A stretch of 64,000 bases of DNA from Mucilaginibacter aquatilis (GTDB lineage: Bacteria > Bacteroidota > Bacteroidia > Sphingobacteriales > Sphingobacteriaceae): NCBI RefSeq assembly GCF_009755275.1, contig NZ_WQLA01000003.1, forward strand, positions 372,001 to 436,000. The letters are read 5' to 3'. Made by a program: the position numbers and the translations under genes. How positions within the stretch are numbered: the first letter of the stretch is position 1; every line of letters starts with the position of its first letter. Of this stretch, positions 19,004-28,401 are shown one piece after another. The notes under the pieces were generated by a model. The model was not told the origin of the DNA, searched no databases, and worked only from the letters and a program-made list of their open reading frames with translations.

Positions 19004-20791
19004 TTAATCGAGTTTTAAAACTGCCATGAACGCGCTTTGCGGTATCTCAACGTTACCTACCTGGCGCATGCGTTTTTTACCTTTTTTCTGTTTCTCTAAT
19101 AATTTGCGTTTACGTGAAATGTCACCACCGTAACACTTGGCCGTAACGTCTTTACGTAATGCACGTACGTTTTCGCGGGCAATAACCTTGGCACCTATAG
19201 ATGCCTGTATAGCTATCTCAAATTGCTGACGTGGCAATAGCTCTTTCAACTTTTCGCATATTTTTTTACCAAAGTCGTAAGAGTTGCTGCGGTGAATTAA
19301 TGATGATAGCGCATCCACCGGCTCACCGTTCAGTTTAATATCCAAACGAACTAAATCTGATTGGCGATAGCCAATTTGCATATAATCAAACGAAGCGTAA
19401 CCTTTTGAAATGGTTTTTAGCTTATCGTAAAAATCAAATACAATTTCGCCCATTGGCATCTCAAACACCAGTTCAACACGGTCGGCCGTTAAGTATGATT
19501 GATTAACAATTATACCACGTTTTTGTATACATAATGACATTACCGGACCAACAAACTCAGCCTTGGTAATTATATTGGCCTTAATGTAAGGCTCTTCAAC
19601 AAATTCAAGCTTACTTGGGTCAGGCAAGTCTGACGGGTTGTTGACAATAAGTTGCTCTTCTTTTGTAGTGTAGGCGATGTAAGATACGTTGGGTACGGTT
19701 GTTATAACCGTCATATCAAATTCACGCTCCAAACGCTCCTGGATAATTTCCATGTGCAGCATACCCAAAAAGCCGCATCGGAAACCGAAGCCTAACGCTG
19801 CCGACGATTCCGGTTCAAAAACCAATGATGCATCATTTAGCTGCAGCTTTGCCATTGATTCACGAAGCTCTTCGTAATCTTCGGTATCCACAGGATAAAT
19901 GCCGGCAAATACCATCGGTTTTACCTCTTCAAATCCCTGAATGCCTTCGGCTGCCGGGCGTTCAACAAGTGTTATGGTATCACCAACCTTAACCTCACGT
20001 GCTTCTTTAATACCTGATATAATGTAACCTACGTCTCCGGTTTTGATAACGTCTTTAGGCAATTGTGTCAGCTTTAAAGTACCCACCTCGTCGGCAAAGT
20101 ACTCGCGGCCGGTAGCCATAAATTTCACCTTAGTGTTTTTACGTATCTCTCCGTTTACAACTTTGAAATAAGCAATAATTCCACGGAATGAATTGAAAAC
20201 CGAATCAAAAATCAAAGCCTGTAACGGCGCTTCGGGGTCACCAACCGGTGCAGGAACACGTTCAATGATAGCACGAAGTATATCTTCAATACCCATGCCT
20301 GTTTTGCCCGATGCTGCTAGAATATCTTCACGTTTGCAACCAATCAAATCAACAATTTGATCTTTCACTTCCTCAGGCATTGCGCCCGGTAGATCCATTT
20401 TGTTAAGTACCGGTATAATCTCCAAATCATTCTCTAAAGCTAAGTACAGGTTAGAAATAGTTTGTGCCTGTATACCCTGTGATGCATCCACAATTAACAA
20501 TGCACCCTCGCAGGCGGCAATTGAGCGTGATACTTCATAAGAAAAATCTACGTGACCGGGGGTGTCAATAAGGTTGAGAACGTATTGCTGACCATCAAGC
20601 GTATAATCCATTTGAATGGCATGACTCTTTATGGTGATACCGCGTTCGCGTTCAAGGTCCATATCGTCAAGCAATTGGGCCTGCGCTTCACGCTGGGTAA
20701 TGGTTTTGGTATATTCGAGCAAACGATCAGCCAGGGTACTTTTACCGTGGTCAATGTGTGCGATGATACAAAAGTTACGTATGTGCTTCAT
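19004..20791 (-). CDS. lepA: Elongation factor 4 (LepA)
   Basis: Ribosome-associated GTPase that back-translocates or rescues stalled ribosomes and affects assembly and initiation. 595 aa. G1 AHIDHGKST at residues 11-19, switch region [14 protein letters not shown], and NKMD; the LepA-specific C-terminal domain ends [34 protein letters not shown] 20791 ([18 protein letters not shown]) is the family start; a -7 element sits only 10 nt upstream and overlaps the longer alternative start at 20803. Confidence 0.96.
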   Translation of the reverse strand: MKHIRNFCIIAHIDHGKSTLADRLLEYTKTITQREAQAQLLDDMDLERERGITIKSHAIQMDYTLDGQQYVLNLIDTPGHVDFSYEVSRSIAACEGALLIVDASQGIQAQTISNLYLALENDLEIIPVLNKMDLPGAMPEEVKDQIVDLIGCKREDILAASGKTGMGIEDILRAIIERVPAPVGDPEAPLQALIFDSVFNSFRGIIAYFKVVNGEIRKNTKVKFMATGREYFADEVGTLKLTQLPKDVIKTGDVGYIISGIKEAREVKVGDTITLVERPAAEGIQGFEEVKPMVFAGIYPVDTEDYEELRESMAKLQLNDASLVFEPESSAALGFGFRCGFLGMLHMEIIQERLEREFDMTVITTVPNVSYIAYTTKEEQLIVNNPSDLPDPSKLEFVEEPYIKANIITKAEFVGPVMSLCIQKRGIIVNQSYLTADRVELVFEMPMGEIVFDFYDKLKTISKGYASFDYMQIGYRQSDLVRLDIKLNGEPVDALSSLIHRSNSYDFGKKICEKLKELLPRQQFEIAIQASIGAKVIARENVRALRKDVTAKCYGGDISRKRKLLEKQKKGKKRMRQVGNVEIPQSAFMAVLKLD

Positions 20792-20800
20792 TTCAAAACG

Positions 20801-20808
20801 CAAAAATA
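20801..20808 (-). promoter_or_regulatory. -7 element of lepA promoter
   Basis: TATTTTTG on the minus strand, ending about 10 nt before the lepA ATG. Transcription would begin almost at the start codon, giving a nearly leaderless mRNA. Motif reading only. Confidence 0.4.
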
Positions 20809-20863
20809 GCTTTTTACAGCGATAAATTTGTATGCCAGTCTATCAATTAGTTAATTTGAATTA

Positions 20864-21748
20864 ATGGCCATATCCATTGAATTAAAGGAGTATCTAGCAA
20901 ACTGCTTAACAGCCTGTTACAACAACCAAATAATAATTGAGTCAATTAATGCTGTTAGCGGCGGAGATATAAATCTGACATACTGTATTAAATCCAATGT
21001 CGGAAAGTGCATGCTTAAGCTCAACAGCAAAAGTGCTTATCCTGGTATGTTTAAACGTGAAGCAGAAGGTTTGCAAGCCATCCGTAGCACTCAAACCATT
21101 GCTGTACCTCAAGTTATCTTACAATTCGATTTTCAAGACTATAGTTGCCTGTTAATGGAATGGGTAGAAGCAATAAATGCAACTCCAGTTGCATCGGCAA
21201 GGTTAGGTTGCGAGCTGGCCGGCATGCATACGTATACCGCATCACAATTTGGTCTTGATTCTGATAATTATATGGGTTCGTTACCGCAAAGTAATAGAAA
21301 GCACGATACCTGGGCAACTTTCTTCACAGTCGAACGCTTGGAACCTATGGTTAAATTGGCGGTCGATAAAGAATTACTGACGCATACGGATGTTGTTGCG
21401 TTCGAGGAACTTTACAATCGCCTGCCTCAACTGTTTGATGAAGAAAAGCCCGCGCTGATGCATGGCGATTTGTGGGGCGGTAACTATCTTATCAGAAACG
21501 ATGGAAAGGCTTATTTGATTGACCCGGCAGTAAGCTATGGGCACCGGGAATTCGATATAGCTATGACTACATTATTTGGCGGCTTTTCCGAAAAGTTTTA
21601 CGCGGAATACAACGAAAGTTTTCCGTTAGCTAAAGGTTGGGAACAGCGGGTTGACCTTTGGAATTTGTATCCGTTGTTATTACACCTCAATTTGTTTGGC
21701 ACAAGTTATTTATCACAGGTAAAAAATGGTTTACAGAAATATTTATAA
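20864..21748 (+). CDS. Fructosamine/ketosamine-3-kinase family protein
   Basis: 294 aa kinase of the fructosamine kinase (FN3K) / aminoglycoside-phosphotransferase fold. Signs: VSGGDINLTYCIKS (nucleotide loop), KLNS, the catalytic LMHGDLWGGNYLI and metal-binding LIDPAVSYGHREFDIAMTTLFGGF, all characteristic of FN3K. These enzymes phosphorylate sugar amines on glycated proteins or small amines so that they fall apart (protein deglycation). It stands alone, divergent from lepA. Confidence 0.92.
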   Translation: MAISIELKEYLANCLTACYNNQIIIESINAVSGGDINLTYCIKSNVGKCMLKLNSKSAYPGMFKREAEGLQAIRSTQTIAVPQVILQFDFQDYSCLLMEWVEAINATPVASARLGCELAGMHTYTASQFGLDSDNYMGSLPQSNRKHDTWATFFTVERLEPMVKLAVDKELLTHTDVVAFEELYNRLPQLFDEEKPALMHGDLWGGNYLIRNDGKAYLIDPAVSYGHREFDIAMTTLFGGFSEKFYAEYNESFPLAKGWEQRVDLWNLYPLLLHLNLFGTSYLSQVKNGLQKYL

Positions 21749-21772
21749 GCGTGCTTAAGATTCGGTTACTTA

Positions 21773-22450
21773 CTAAAACAAGCTTAAAGGCTTTTCATCC
21801 GGCCCGTTAAACCAATCGCCCGATTTGTTTTCGGCCTTATTAATGCTTTTGCCTATTTCCACTCTCAGCAATGCACTGTTTTCTATTGGTTGTAATACTT
21901 TTGCCCGCTCATGATAAGGTAATTGCATATCTAGCCATATATCAGCATCGGCACGGGTTAGTATAACAGGCATGCGGTTATGTACTTCGCCAACAACTTG
22001 ATTTGGCTCGCGTGTTATTACCGTACAGCTCAGTACAGGTGCATCCAGTTTAGTATTGTAATCCCATAGCCCGGCAAGTAACATCAAACTCTCATCAGCC
22101 ATACTAAAATACCATGGTGTTTTCTCGCGGCTGCGTTCCCATTCATAAAATCCATTAATGGCAATAATGCAGTGGCGCTTACCTAACAAGTGTTTATATG
22201 CAGACCGTTCAGCCATGTCTTCGCTGCGGGCGTTGTGAGTTTGGTAGGAAGGGTAAGTGTTGCTCCAGCCTGGTATAAGCGGCCAGTGAAAATGCCGCAA
22301 CGTGTCCGGAGCGCGGTCGGCAAGGCCAAACACATAGCTGTCTTTAAAAGCAAAGCCGTTAATATCACCATCTTTAGGCGTATCGTTATCATTAACACCA
22401 AGCCGCTTCGCTGTTTCGGCACTACCCGGAAAGTTTACTCTGCCACACAT
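21773..22450 (-). CDS. SOS response-associated peptidase (SRAP / YedK family)
   Basis: 225 aa. The SRAP domain forms a thiazolidine DNA-protein crosslink with abasic sites in single-stranded DNA through Cys2, protecting them. Here Met-Cys2 opens the protein (MCGRVNF), and the conserved NARSE, CIIAINGFYEW, GLWD, and EVHNRMPVIL (active-site His) are all present. No SOS box or adjacent repair polymerase is visible. The start must be the ATG giving Cys2. Confidence 0.94.
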   Translation of the reverse strand: MCGRVNFPGSAETAKRLGVNDNDTPKDGDINGFAFKDSYVFGLADRAPDTLRHFHWPLIPGWSNTYPSYQTHNARSEDMAERSAYKHLLGKRHCIIAINGFYEWERSREKTPWYFSMADESLMLLAGLWDYNTKLDAPVLSCTVITREPNQVVGEVHNRMPVILTRADADIWLDMQLPYHERAKVLQPIENSALLRVEIGKSINKAENKSGDWFNGPDEKPLSLF

Positions 22451-22508
22451 AATCAGCGTAAAATTACAATTTAACCTATGTTTAAAGCAAACTATTTACC
22501 TTTACAAC

Positions 22509-22976
22509 ATGCAAATAACTTTGAAGCGCACCAACAGCGGCGATAAAGATTTTAAGGTGCTGGTTACGCAATTAGATAAGGATTTACGCGATCGTAATGG
22601 TGATGTAATGGATCTGTATGACGAACACAATGTAATTGAAGAGATTGAAACGGTAGTAATTGGATATTTGGATAGCATCCCTGTTGCATGCGGCTGCTTT
22701 AAAAAGTATGATGCAAACACAGCTGAGGTGAAAAGGATGTACGTAGCAGCGCAAGCCAGGGGCAAGGGCTTAAGTTTTGAAATACTCACAGAGCTTGAAC
22801 AATGGGCATCAGCGCTTAATTATAAGTATTTAATACTTGAAACCGGTAACAAACAAATTGAAGCACATGGATTGTATAAGAAAGCAAATTATAAGCAAAT
22901 ACCTGCATACGGTGTCTACAGAGGTTTGCCTGATAGTGTTTGCTTTAAAAAAGAATTAAAGCCATCAGCTCTGTAA
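22509..22976 (+). CDS. GNAT family N-acetyltransferase
   Basis: 155 aa. Acetyl-CoA-binding beta4-alpha3 segment AEVKRMYVAAQARGKGLSFEILTELEQWA (R/QxxGxG/A as ARGKG), followed by YLILETGNKQIEAHGLYKKANYKQIPAYG, a pattern of small-substrate GNATs of the YjaB/PhnO-like type. Substrate unknown. Short intergenic space to the divergent SRAP gene; its stop codon lies in the loop of a terminator hairpin. Confidence 0.87.
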   Translation: MQITLKRTNSGDKDFKVLVTQLDKDLRDRNGDVMDLYDEHNVIEEIETVVIGYLDSIPVACGCFKKYDANTAEVKRMYVAAQARGKGLSFEILTELEQWASALNYKYLILETGNKQIEAHGLYKKANYKQIPAYGVYRGLPDSVCFKKELKPSAL

Positions 22977-22993
22977 TAACTGATGGCTTTAAT
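22956..22993. terminator. Hairpin over the end of the GNAT gene
   Basis: 13-bp stem TTAAAGCCATCAG / CTGATGGCTTTAA (22956-22968 and 22980-22992); the loop contains the GNAT stop codon. It separates convergent genes. Confidence 0.7.
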
Positions 22994-23010
22994 GAATAAG
23001 TTTTTAAGCT

Positions 23011-24789
23011 TTACAAGAATATAGGTCTATCAAGTTTCATAGCTATACGGTAGGCCGCATTCATTAAGCCAACATGACTGTATGCCTGAGGGAAATTTCC
23101 CCATTGGCTACCATCTTCCTCGGCCACGTCTTCACTAAATAATAATAAGTGGTTTGAATATTTAATGATGTTCTCAAACTCTCGTATGGCATCATCCAAA
23201 CGCCCTACACAAGCCAGTGCCTCAACATACCAAAAAGCACAGATGAGGAATGTGGTTTTCGGCTTACCAAAATCATCGGCATGCAGGTATCGGTAAAACA
23301 AGCCTTTTTCTGTTTTTAATTCGGCCTCAAGGGCTTTAAGATGATCCTTTGCACGGTCCGACGCCGGGTCAAGATAATTCATCATAATCAGTTGCAGCGT
23401 ACTTGCATCCAAATGTTTACTTCCGGCAGCGTTGGTGTACACCTTGCGCTCCTCGTCATAGCAGCTTTCAATATGCTCAGCCGCACGATTTTTCATAGCA
23501 ACAGCACGGTCAATTAGGTCTTGATTACCAATTGTACGTGCCATTTTCTCCGCAGCGCATGCACCGGCCCACTGAAACAAATTGCTGTAGCAGTGAATAT
23601 TAGCCATGTTGCGGAATTCCCATATGCCTGCATCTTCCTCATCAATGGTACGCTCAATTTTACTTAACAGGTAATCAACCCACTTGGCCGAATCTTTACG
23701 TTCGTCAATAATAAATCGATGGTCGGTATATAGAGGTAAGACGGATACGAGTACCTGACCGTATATGTCATTTTGAATGTGCTCAGACGCCTGGTTACCA
23801 ATGCGCACCGGTTTGTTGCCCTCGTAACCTTCTAGGTCGGCGGTATATTCTTCCAGATCCTTTTTACCGGTTATGCTGTAAAGTGGTTGGTATCTGAAAT
23901 CCTCGGAGAAGGAAATATCCGTAACATATCCGAAATACTTTTCCATTTCTTCAAAATGGCCTATGTGGTTAAGCGAGCTTATTACATAGTATGTATCGCG
24001 CAACCAGCAGTAGCGGTAATCCCAGTTACGGCCGCTGCCCGGAGATTCAGGCAAACTGGTTGTGCTTGCTGCTATTATAGCCCCGGTATCTTCATACTGG
24101 TGTATTTTTAGAGCTAACGCCGATCTGATAACGTAAGGTTGGTAAAATCCGGCTATTGATGAATGCTTGATCCATGTACGCCAGTATTGAGCAGTTTCGC
24201 GCAAAAAGCGCTCAACTGTACTGGTAAGCGGGGCCTCAAGTGGCTCGCCGTATGTTAAAACTAAATATTTGCAGTCGTTAAGTACAAAATATTGCTCATC
24301 AAATACGTAGCTGATTGGAATATTGGTAGTTAGCCTTATTTTCTCTTCACCACCTAAATATTGTATATGATTGCTGCCTCTGTTAACATCAAGCTTTTTG
24401 GCTCCGTACTCCGATACGGGCTCACACTTAACTTTAATACGTGGAGAACCTTCTAACGCCTCTATTTTCCGCACCAGCATCAAGGGTTTGTAGTAGCGCT
24501 GATATTCCTGAAAGCGTGGCGCAAAGTCAGTTATGCGATATCTGCCGCCCGATTCAAGCGTAATTTCGGTAATCAATACGTTAGTGTTTTCAAGGTAGTA
24601 TTGATGAGAAGTGTATTCACCCTGAGGAAGGATGGAAAATTCGCCTCCTTTTTTCTTATCAAGCAGTCCGCCAAAAACAAACGTGCTGTCAAATTTTGGC
24701 CAGCAAAGCCAATCAACGTTTGTATTTTTATTTATATGAGCTAAAAAGCCGCAGTTGCCAATTATGCCGGTATTATAGGTATGTTTCAT
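23011..24789 (-). CDS. Glycoside hydrolase family 15 protein (glucoamylase/trehalase-like)
   Basis: 592 aa cytoplasmic enzyme (no signal peptide). N-terminal beta-sandwich domain beginning GIIGNCGFLAHINKNTNVDWLCWPKFDS, then an (alpha/alpha)6 barrel with SGRNWDYRYCWLRDTYYV and the C-terminal VAEEDGSQWGNFPQAYSHVGLMNAA that carries the general-acid region. The closest described relatives are trehalases and glucoamylases of the GH15 group in actinobacteria and Bacteroidota; the substrate here is not certain. ATG 24789 is preferred; the extension from 24813 is atypical. Confidence 0.9.
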   Translation of the reverse strand: MKHTYNTGIIGNCGFLAHINKNTNVDWLCWPKFDSTFVFGGLLDKKKGGEFSILPQGEYTSHQYYLENTNVLITEITLESGGRYRITDFAPRFQEYQRYYKPLMLVRKIEALEGSPRIKVKCEPVSEYGAKKLDVNRGSNHIQYLGGEEKIRLTTNIPISYVFDEQYFVLNDCKYLVLTYGEPLEAPLTSTVERFLRETAQYWRTWIKHSSIAGFYQPYVIRSALALKIHQYEDTGAIIAASTTSLPESPGSGRNWDYRYCWLRDTYYVISSLNHIGHFEEMEKYFGYVTDISFSEDFRYQPLYSITGKKDLEEYTADLEGYEGNKPVRIGNQASEHIQNDIYGQVLVSVLPLYTDHRFIIDERKDSAKWVDYLLSKIERTIDEEDAGIWEFRNMANIHCYSNLFQWAGACAAEKMARTIGNQDLIDRAVAMKNRAAEHIESCYDEERKVYTNAAGSKHLDASTLQLIMMNYLDPASDRAKDHLKALEAELKTEKGLFYRYLHADDFGKPKTTFLICAFWYVEALACVGRLDDAIREFENIIKYSNHLLLFSEDVAEEDGSQWGNFPQAYSHVGLMNAAYRIAMKLDRPIFL

Positions 24790-25115
24790 TGTAGATGGGT
24801 ATAGTACTTGCAAAATATTCCAACAACAATTTGCGCGTAATGTTGCAAGAAAGTTGAAACGTTTAACCTATGTGTGAAATATTCCGTGCTTTAAATAGTA
24901 TTTTAAATTATTAATGTTAACTTAAAGATAACTTCATCAGATGCAGTACGTACGCACGGTATCAAAAAAAATTAAAATATGATTAGGTTATTGCAAAATT
25001 TATATATTTGGTTAAAAATAAATAGTTTTTTACCGATACCTTTCTGAATTTAAACGTTTTGCATTTCAGTTTGGCTTTACAATTAAACCTCTTATAAACT
25101 TATACATTAAAAATT
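24790..25115. other. 326-bp AT-rich intergenic region before the cold-shock gene
   Basis: Divergent upstream region. I see no coding potential. It holds a perfect -7 element (25003-25010), a small GTACGTAC palindrome near 24945, and an approximately 100-nt predicted leader for the cold-shock gene rich in T runs. The GH15 promoter must also lie here, but I cannot place it. Confidence 0.5.
25003..25010 (+). promoter_or_regulatory. -7 element of the cold-shock gene promoter
   Basis: TATATTTG, a perfect TAnnTTTG match 106 nt before ATG 25116. It implies a long 5' leader, as known for csp genes elsewhere. No matching -33 element seen. Confidence 0.4.
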
Positions 25116-25313
25116 ATGAAAACTGGGAAAGTAAAATGGTTCAACACCCAAAAAGGCTACGGATTTATTGTTACCGAAGAGGGCAAAGATCTTTTTGTGC
25201 ATTTTAAAGATGTGCAAGGTGGTGTTAATGCCATTAAAGACAACGATAGTGTAGAATATGAAGTAGAAGACGGACGTAAAGGGCCTCAGGCTATTAACGT
25301 TAAAAAGGTATAA
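25116..25313 (+). CDS. Cold-shock domain protein
   Basis: 65 aa single cold-shock domain, a small OB-fold RNA chaperone. RNP1 KGYGFI (residues 14-19) and RNP2 DLFVHF (residues 26-31), with the aromatic WFN near the N-terminus, are intact. Slightly shorter than the 70-residue E. coli proteins, typical of Bacteroidota CspA-like proteins. Long predicted leader upstream and a terminator immediately downstream, so it is a single-gene unit. Confidence 0.96.
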   Translation: MKTGKVKWFNTQKGYGFIVTEEGKDLFVHFKDVQGGVNAIKDNDSVEYEVEDGRKGPQAINVKKV

Positions 25314-25334
25314 TCACTTATATTACCATATTTG

Positions 25335-25362
25335 AAACCTCTGATTTTTCAGGGGTTTTTTT
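25335..25362 (+). terminator. Terminator after the cold-shock gene
   Basis: Stem AAACCTCTGA / TCAGGGGTTT with a 4-nt loop and one G-T pair, followed by T7. Confidence 0.85.
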
Positions 25363-25421
25363 ATGGCTTAAACTGTATATTGGTGCCCGGGTTTACAACT
25401 CCGGAAATATAATTCTAACAC

Positions 25422-26702
25422 ATGTCTGATAACGCGATTCAAAAAAACGCAAAAAATGTAACGTTTTTGGTAATAGTAGCCGCGCTTGGCTACTTTGTTG
25501 ATATTTATGATTTGCTTATTTTTTCCATAGTGCGGGTTCAAAGCTTGCATGATATTGGTGTAAGTGACGTTGAGATGCGCACCAAGGGCGAGTTCATTAT
25601 TAACATGCAAATGTTTGGCTTGTTGCTCGGCGGAATTTTGTGGGGTATTATAGGTGACAAGTTTGGGCGTATACGAGTATTGTTTGGCTCTATATTATTA
25701 TATTCATTAGCCAATTTTGCCAATGGCTTAGCAACCGACTATTATACATATGCAGCCGTGCGTTTTATTGCAGGTATAGGTTTAGCAGGCGAATTAGGAG
25801 CCGGTATTACTTTAGTAAGCGAAACCATGAGCAAAGAAAAAAGGGGCTACGGAACCATGATTGTTGCCGTAGTTGGTTTATTCGGTGCAGCTGCTGCCAA
25901 CATGGTATCAAAGCTAGGATGGCAAAATGCTTACTTTATTGGCGGCGGACTGGGAATGTTGCTTTTGCTTTTACGCGTAGGCACATTTGAATCGGGCATG
26001 TTTAAACAGGCCGAAAAAGCCGAAGTTTCAAAAGGAAATTTTTGGATGCTGTTTAATAACCGGAAGCGCTTTTTTAAATACCTAAATTGTATTTTAATAG
26101 GAATGCCTTTATGGTTTGTGGTTGGGATACTTATTACACAATCGCCTGAAATTGGAAAGGAACTTGGCGCAGCTGAACCCCTAAGTGCCGGAACCGGCGT
26201 AATGTATACCTACATTGGCTTATCATTCGGCGATATGTTTGCCGGGTTGTTTGCACAGCTTACCAAATCGCGGCGTTTAACTATGCTGGTGTTTCAGCTT
26301 ATTTCTGTTATTAGTGTTATAGTGTATTTGAACTTACATGGAATAACTCATACTCAGTTCGTTGGTATATGCTTGTTTATTGGATTTTTTATAGGTTATT
26401 GGGCAACGTTTGTAACTATTGCCTCTGAGCAGTTTGGTACTAATATACGTGCAACGGTTACTACGACAGTGCCAAATTTTGTACGCGGTTCCCTAATTCC
26501 GATTACATGGGCATTTGAGTTTTTAGTTAAGCATTTTAAAGCGCAGGGCTATCAAAACAGCCTCATAATTGCCAGCTATGTTATGATGGGATTAGTTACC
26601 GTAATTGCTTTGCTTGCCTTGAGCCAATTAAAAGAGAGTTTTAGCAAAGATTTAAATTACATTGAGAAAAATGACCCGGTAAGTGACATTAATATAGCAT
26701 AA
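25422..26702 (+). CDS. MFS transporter
   Basis: 426 aa, about 12 predicted membrane helices. Motif A-like loop GIIGDKFGRIRVL between TM2 and TM3 and FIAGIGLAGELGAGITLVSETM in TM4/5 place it in the sugar/metabolite:H+ symporter side of the major facilitator superfamily. VDIYDLLIFSIVR in TM1 resembles metabolite/H+ symporter members. The substrate cannot be inferred; hemF follows after about 30 nt on the same strand, which suggests but does not prove cotranscription. Confidence 0.87.
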   Translation: MSDNAIQKNAKNVTFLVIVAALGYFVDIYDLLIFSIVRVQSLHDIGVSDVEMRTKGEFIINMQMFGLLLGGILWGIIGDKFGRIRVLFGSILLYSLANFANGLATDYYTYAAVRFIAGIGLAGELGAGITLVSETMSKEKRGYGTMIVAVVGLFGAAAANMVSKLGWQNAYFIGGGLGMLLLLLRVGTFESGMFKQAEKAEVSKGNFWMLFNNRKRFFKYLNCILIGMPLWFVVGILITQSPEIGKELGAAEPLSAGTGVMYTYIGLSFGDMFAGLFAQLTKSRRLTMLVFQLISVISVIVYLNLHGITHTQFVGICLFIGFFIGYWATFVTIASEQFGTNIRATVTTTVPNFVRGSLIPITWAFEFLVKHFKAQGYQNSLIIASYVMMGLVTVIALLALSQLKESFSKDLNYIEKNDPVSDINIA

Positions 26703-26732
26703 CGTAATACTGAATTTTGCATTTTTGTGCGG

Positions 26733-27644
26733 ATGATTAGCAAAGAAACCATAGCCGAAGATTACAAAACCATACAGGACGAAATTTGCAAAAGCCTTGA
26801 AATGCTTGATGGCGCCGCAAAGTTTGAAGAAGAACTTTGGGAGCGTGATGGCGGTGGCGGAGGCCGTACCCGCGTTATCCAAAATGGCAACATTCTGGAA
26901 AAAGGCGGAGTTAATTTTTCAGCTGTTTATGGCAAACTTCCTGATGGTGTTAAAAAGGCATTCAAAGTTGAACAAGATGACTTTTTTGCTACCGGAGTTT
27001 CTATAGTAATTCATCCTAATCACCCCATGGTACCTATTATTCATATGAATATCAGGTACTTCGAAATGCCTTCATCAATAGATGACGGGCAGCCATTACG
27101 TTGGTTTGGCGGTGGAATTGATCTTACTCCTCACTACGTTATTGAAGAAGATGCACGCTACTTTCATCAACAACTTAAGGATGTTTGCGATCGCTTTAAT
27201 ATTGGTTTTTACCCACGATTTAAAACCTGGGCCGACGATTACTTCTTTATCAAACACCGCAATGAAACACGTGGCATAGGCGGCGTATTTTACGACCGTT
27301 TAACAGCTACCGATGAAATTAGCTGGGAGACTATATTTGAATTTTCAAAAGCTTTAGGACGTACTTTTGCGCCAGCCTATAGCGAAATTGTGAATCGTAA
27401 CCGTTTTAAAGAGTTCACACCACAGCAACAAGATTGGCAATATCAACGCCGTAGTCGGTACGCCGAATTTAACTTGGTTTATGACGCAGGCACCAAATTT
27501 GGCCTGGAAACCAACGGGCGCATTGAATCTATTTTGATGAGTCTTCCTCCAACAGCCAAATGGTTTTATAATTATGAAGCGGCTATAGGCAGCGAAGAAG
27601 CCAAAACTTTGGATTTATTGAAAAAGGGCATAGACTGGGTATAG
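26733..27644 (+). CDS. hemF: Oxygen-dependent coproporphyrinogen III oxidase
   Basis: Aerobic heme pathway enzyme that decarboxylates coproporphyrinogen III to protoporphyrinogen IX. 303 aa. Motifs: ELWERDGGGGGRTRVIQNGNILEKGGVNFSAV, FATGVSIVIHPNHPMVPIIHMNIRYFE, WFGGGIDLTPHYV, and the conserved RGIGGVFYDRL and YAEFNLVYDAGTKFGLETNGRIESILMSLPP. ATG 26733 is the start; the GTG at 26727 adds only two residues and sits in a TTTTTG that may be a promoter element. Confidence 0.96.
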   Translation: MISKETIAEDYKTIQDEICKSLEMLDGAAKFEEELWERDGGGGGRTRVIQNGNILEKGGVNFSAVYGKLPDGVKKAFKVEQDDFFATGVSIVIHPNHPMVPIIHMNIRYFEMPSSIDDGQPLRWFGGGIDLTPHYVIEEDARYFHQQLKDVCDRFNIGFYPRFKTWADDYFFIKHRNETRGIGGVFYDRLTATDEISWETIFEFSKALGRTFAPAYSEIVNRNRFKEFTPQQQDWQYQRRSRYAEFNLVYDAGTKFGLETNGRIESILMSLPPTAKWFYNYEAAIGSEEAKTLDLLKKGIDWV

Positions 27645-27756
27645 GTAAGGCTAATACTTTAAAACCCGTGGTTGTATGTGAGTGATTGGGTATTTTAATT
27701 GATTTACGGATTGATATATTGCGGCAAATCTTTAACCATCATATCTTCACTATTCT

Positions 27757-28155
27757 ATGAAAAGTTTAATTGCAGCCTCTATTTTATTTGTAGCCATAAT
27801 ATCGGCATGCAACAGTTCACAGTCCTTTAAAGGTAAATGGAACTATGCAGGCGGTATCTACAACGGAAAAAAGGAGGGAAGTACGCAAGGATATCTGTTG
27901 AAGCGTACTTACACGGATAAAGATTTTGAGGCATTTATGATTGAAGACGGCGGTGAACCCCAAAAATACCAGGCCGGCAATTATAAGCTTGAAGGAGACA
28001 GCTGCACCGAGACAGAAACATTTAGCACTCAACCATCAACACTTACTGGTGTAAATGTAAACTACAGTTATCAATTAAAAAATGATAGCTTAATACTCCG
28101 CGGTAAATTGCCAACAGGTATGCAGGTTGAGGAGTATTGGATAAAGGAAAAATAG
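27757..28155 (+). CDS. Small lipoprotein of unknown function
   Basis: 132 aa with lipoprotein signal and lipobox ISAC (Cys18). The mature part (SFKGKWNYAGGIYNGKKEG...YQLKNDSLILRGKLPTGMQVEEYWIKEK) looks like a small lipocalin-like/META-like beta-barrel of the type common in Bacteroidota, by overall impression. No catalytic motif. Its own transcription unit between hemF and gyrA. Confidence 0.72.
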   Translation: MKSLIAASILFVAIISACNSSQSFKGKWNYAGGIYNGKKEGSTQGYLLKRTYTDKDFEAFMIEDGGEPQKYQAGNYKLEGDSCTETETFSTQPSTLTGVNVNYSYQLKNDSLILRGKLPTGMQVEEYWIKEK

Positions 28156-28401
28156 TCCATTCTTAAAAGCTGCGTTGGCCAGGTACACAGTCGCTTTTGT
28201 GATGCCAAATTACTATTACATTTCCGAAGGCGAAATATGATGTAATCACCTGCCGGCTTAAGTAACTGGCTAAGCTTATATCAACACCCGGTATGTTGGT
28301 AACTATAGCTTCATAATAGCTTAAAATTCGTATCTTCGCAGGTCAAATATATCGCATCAACCTTAAAACATTGAGCAAATTTTTCTTACACTAATTTTCA
28401 A

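Noticed and set aside
24940..24955. GTACGTAC palindrome in the cold-shock upstream region
   Set aside because: Eight bases only, not associated with a -7 element or repeat; likely chance.
28156..28401. Possible decayed gene or riboswitch before gyrA
   Set aside because: No coherent frame and no conserved riboswitch fold recognised; treated as the gyrA promoter region, with TATCTTCG near 28331 as a weak -7.
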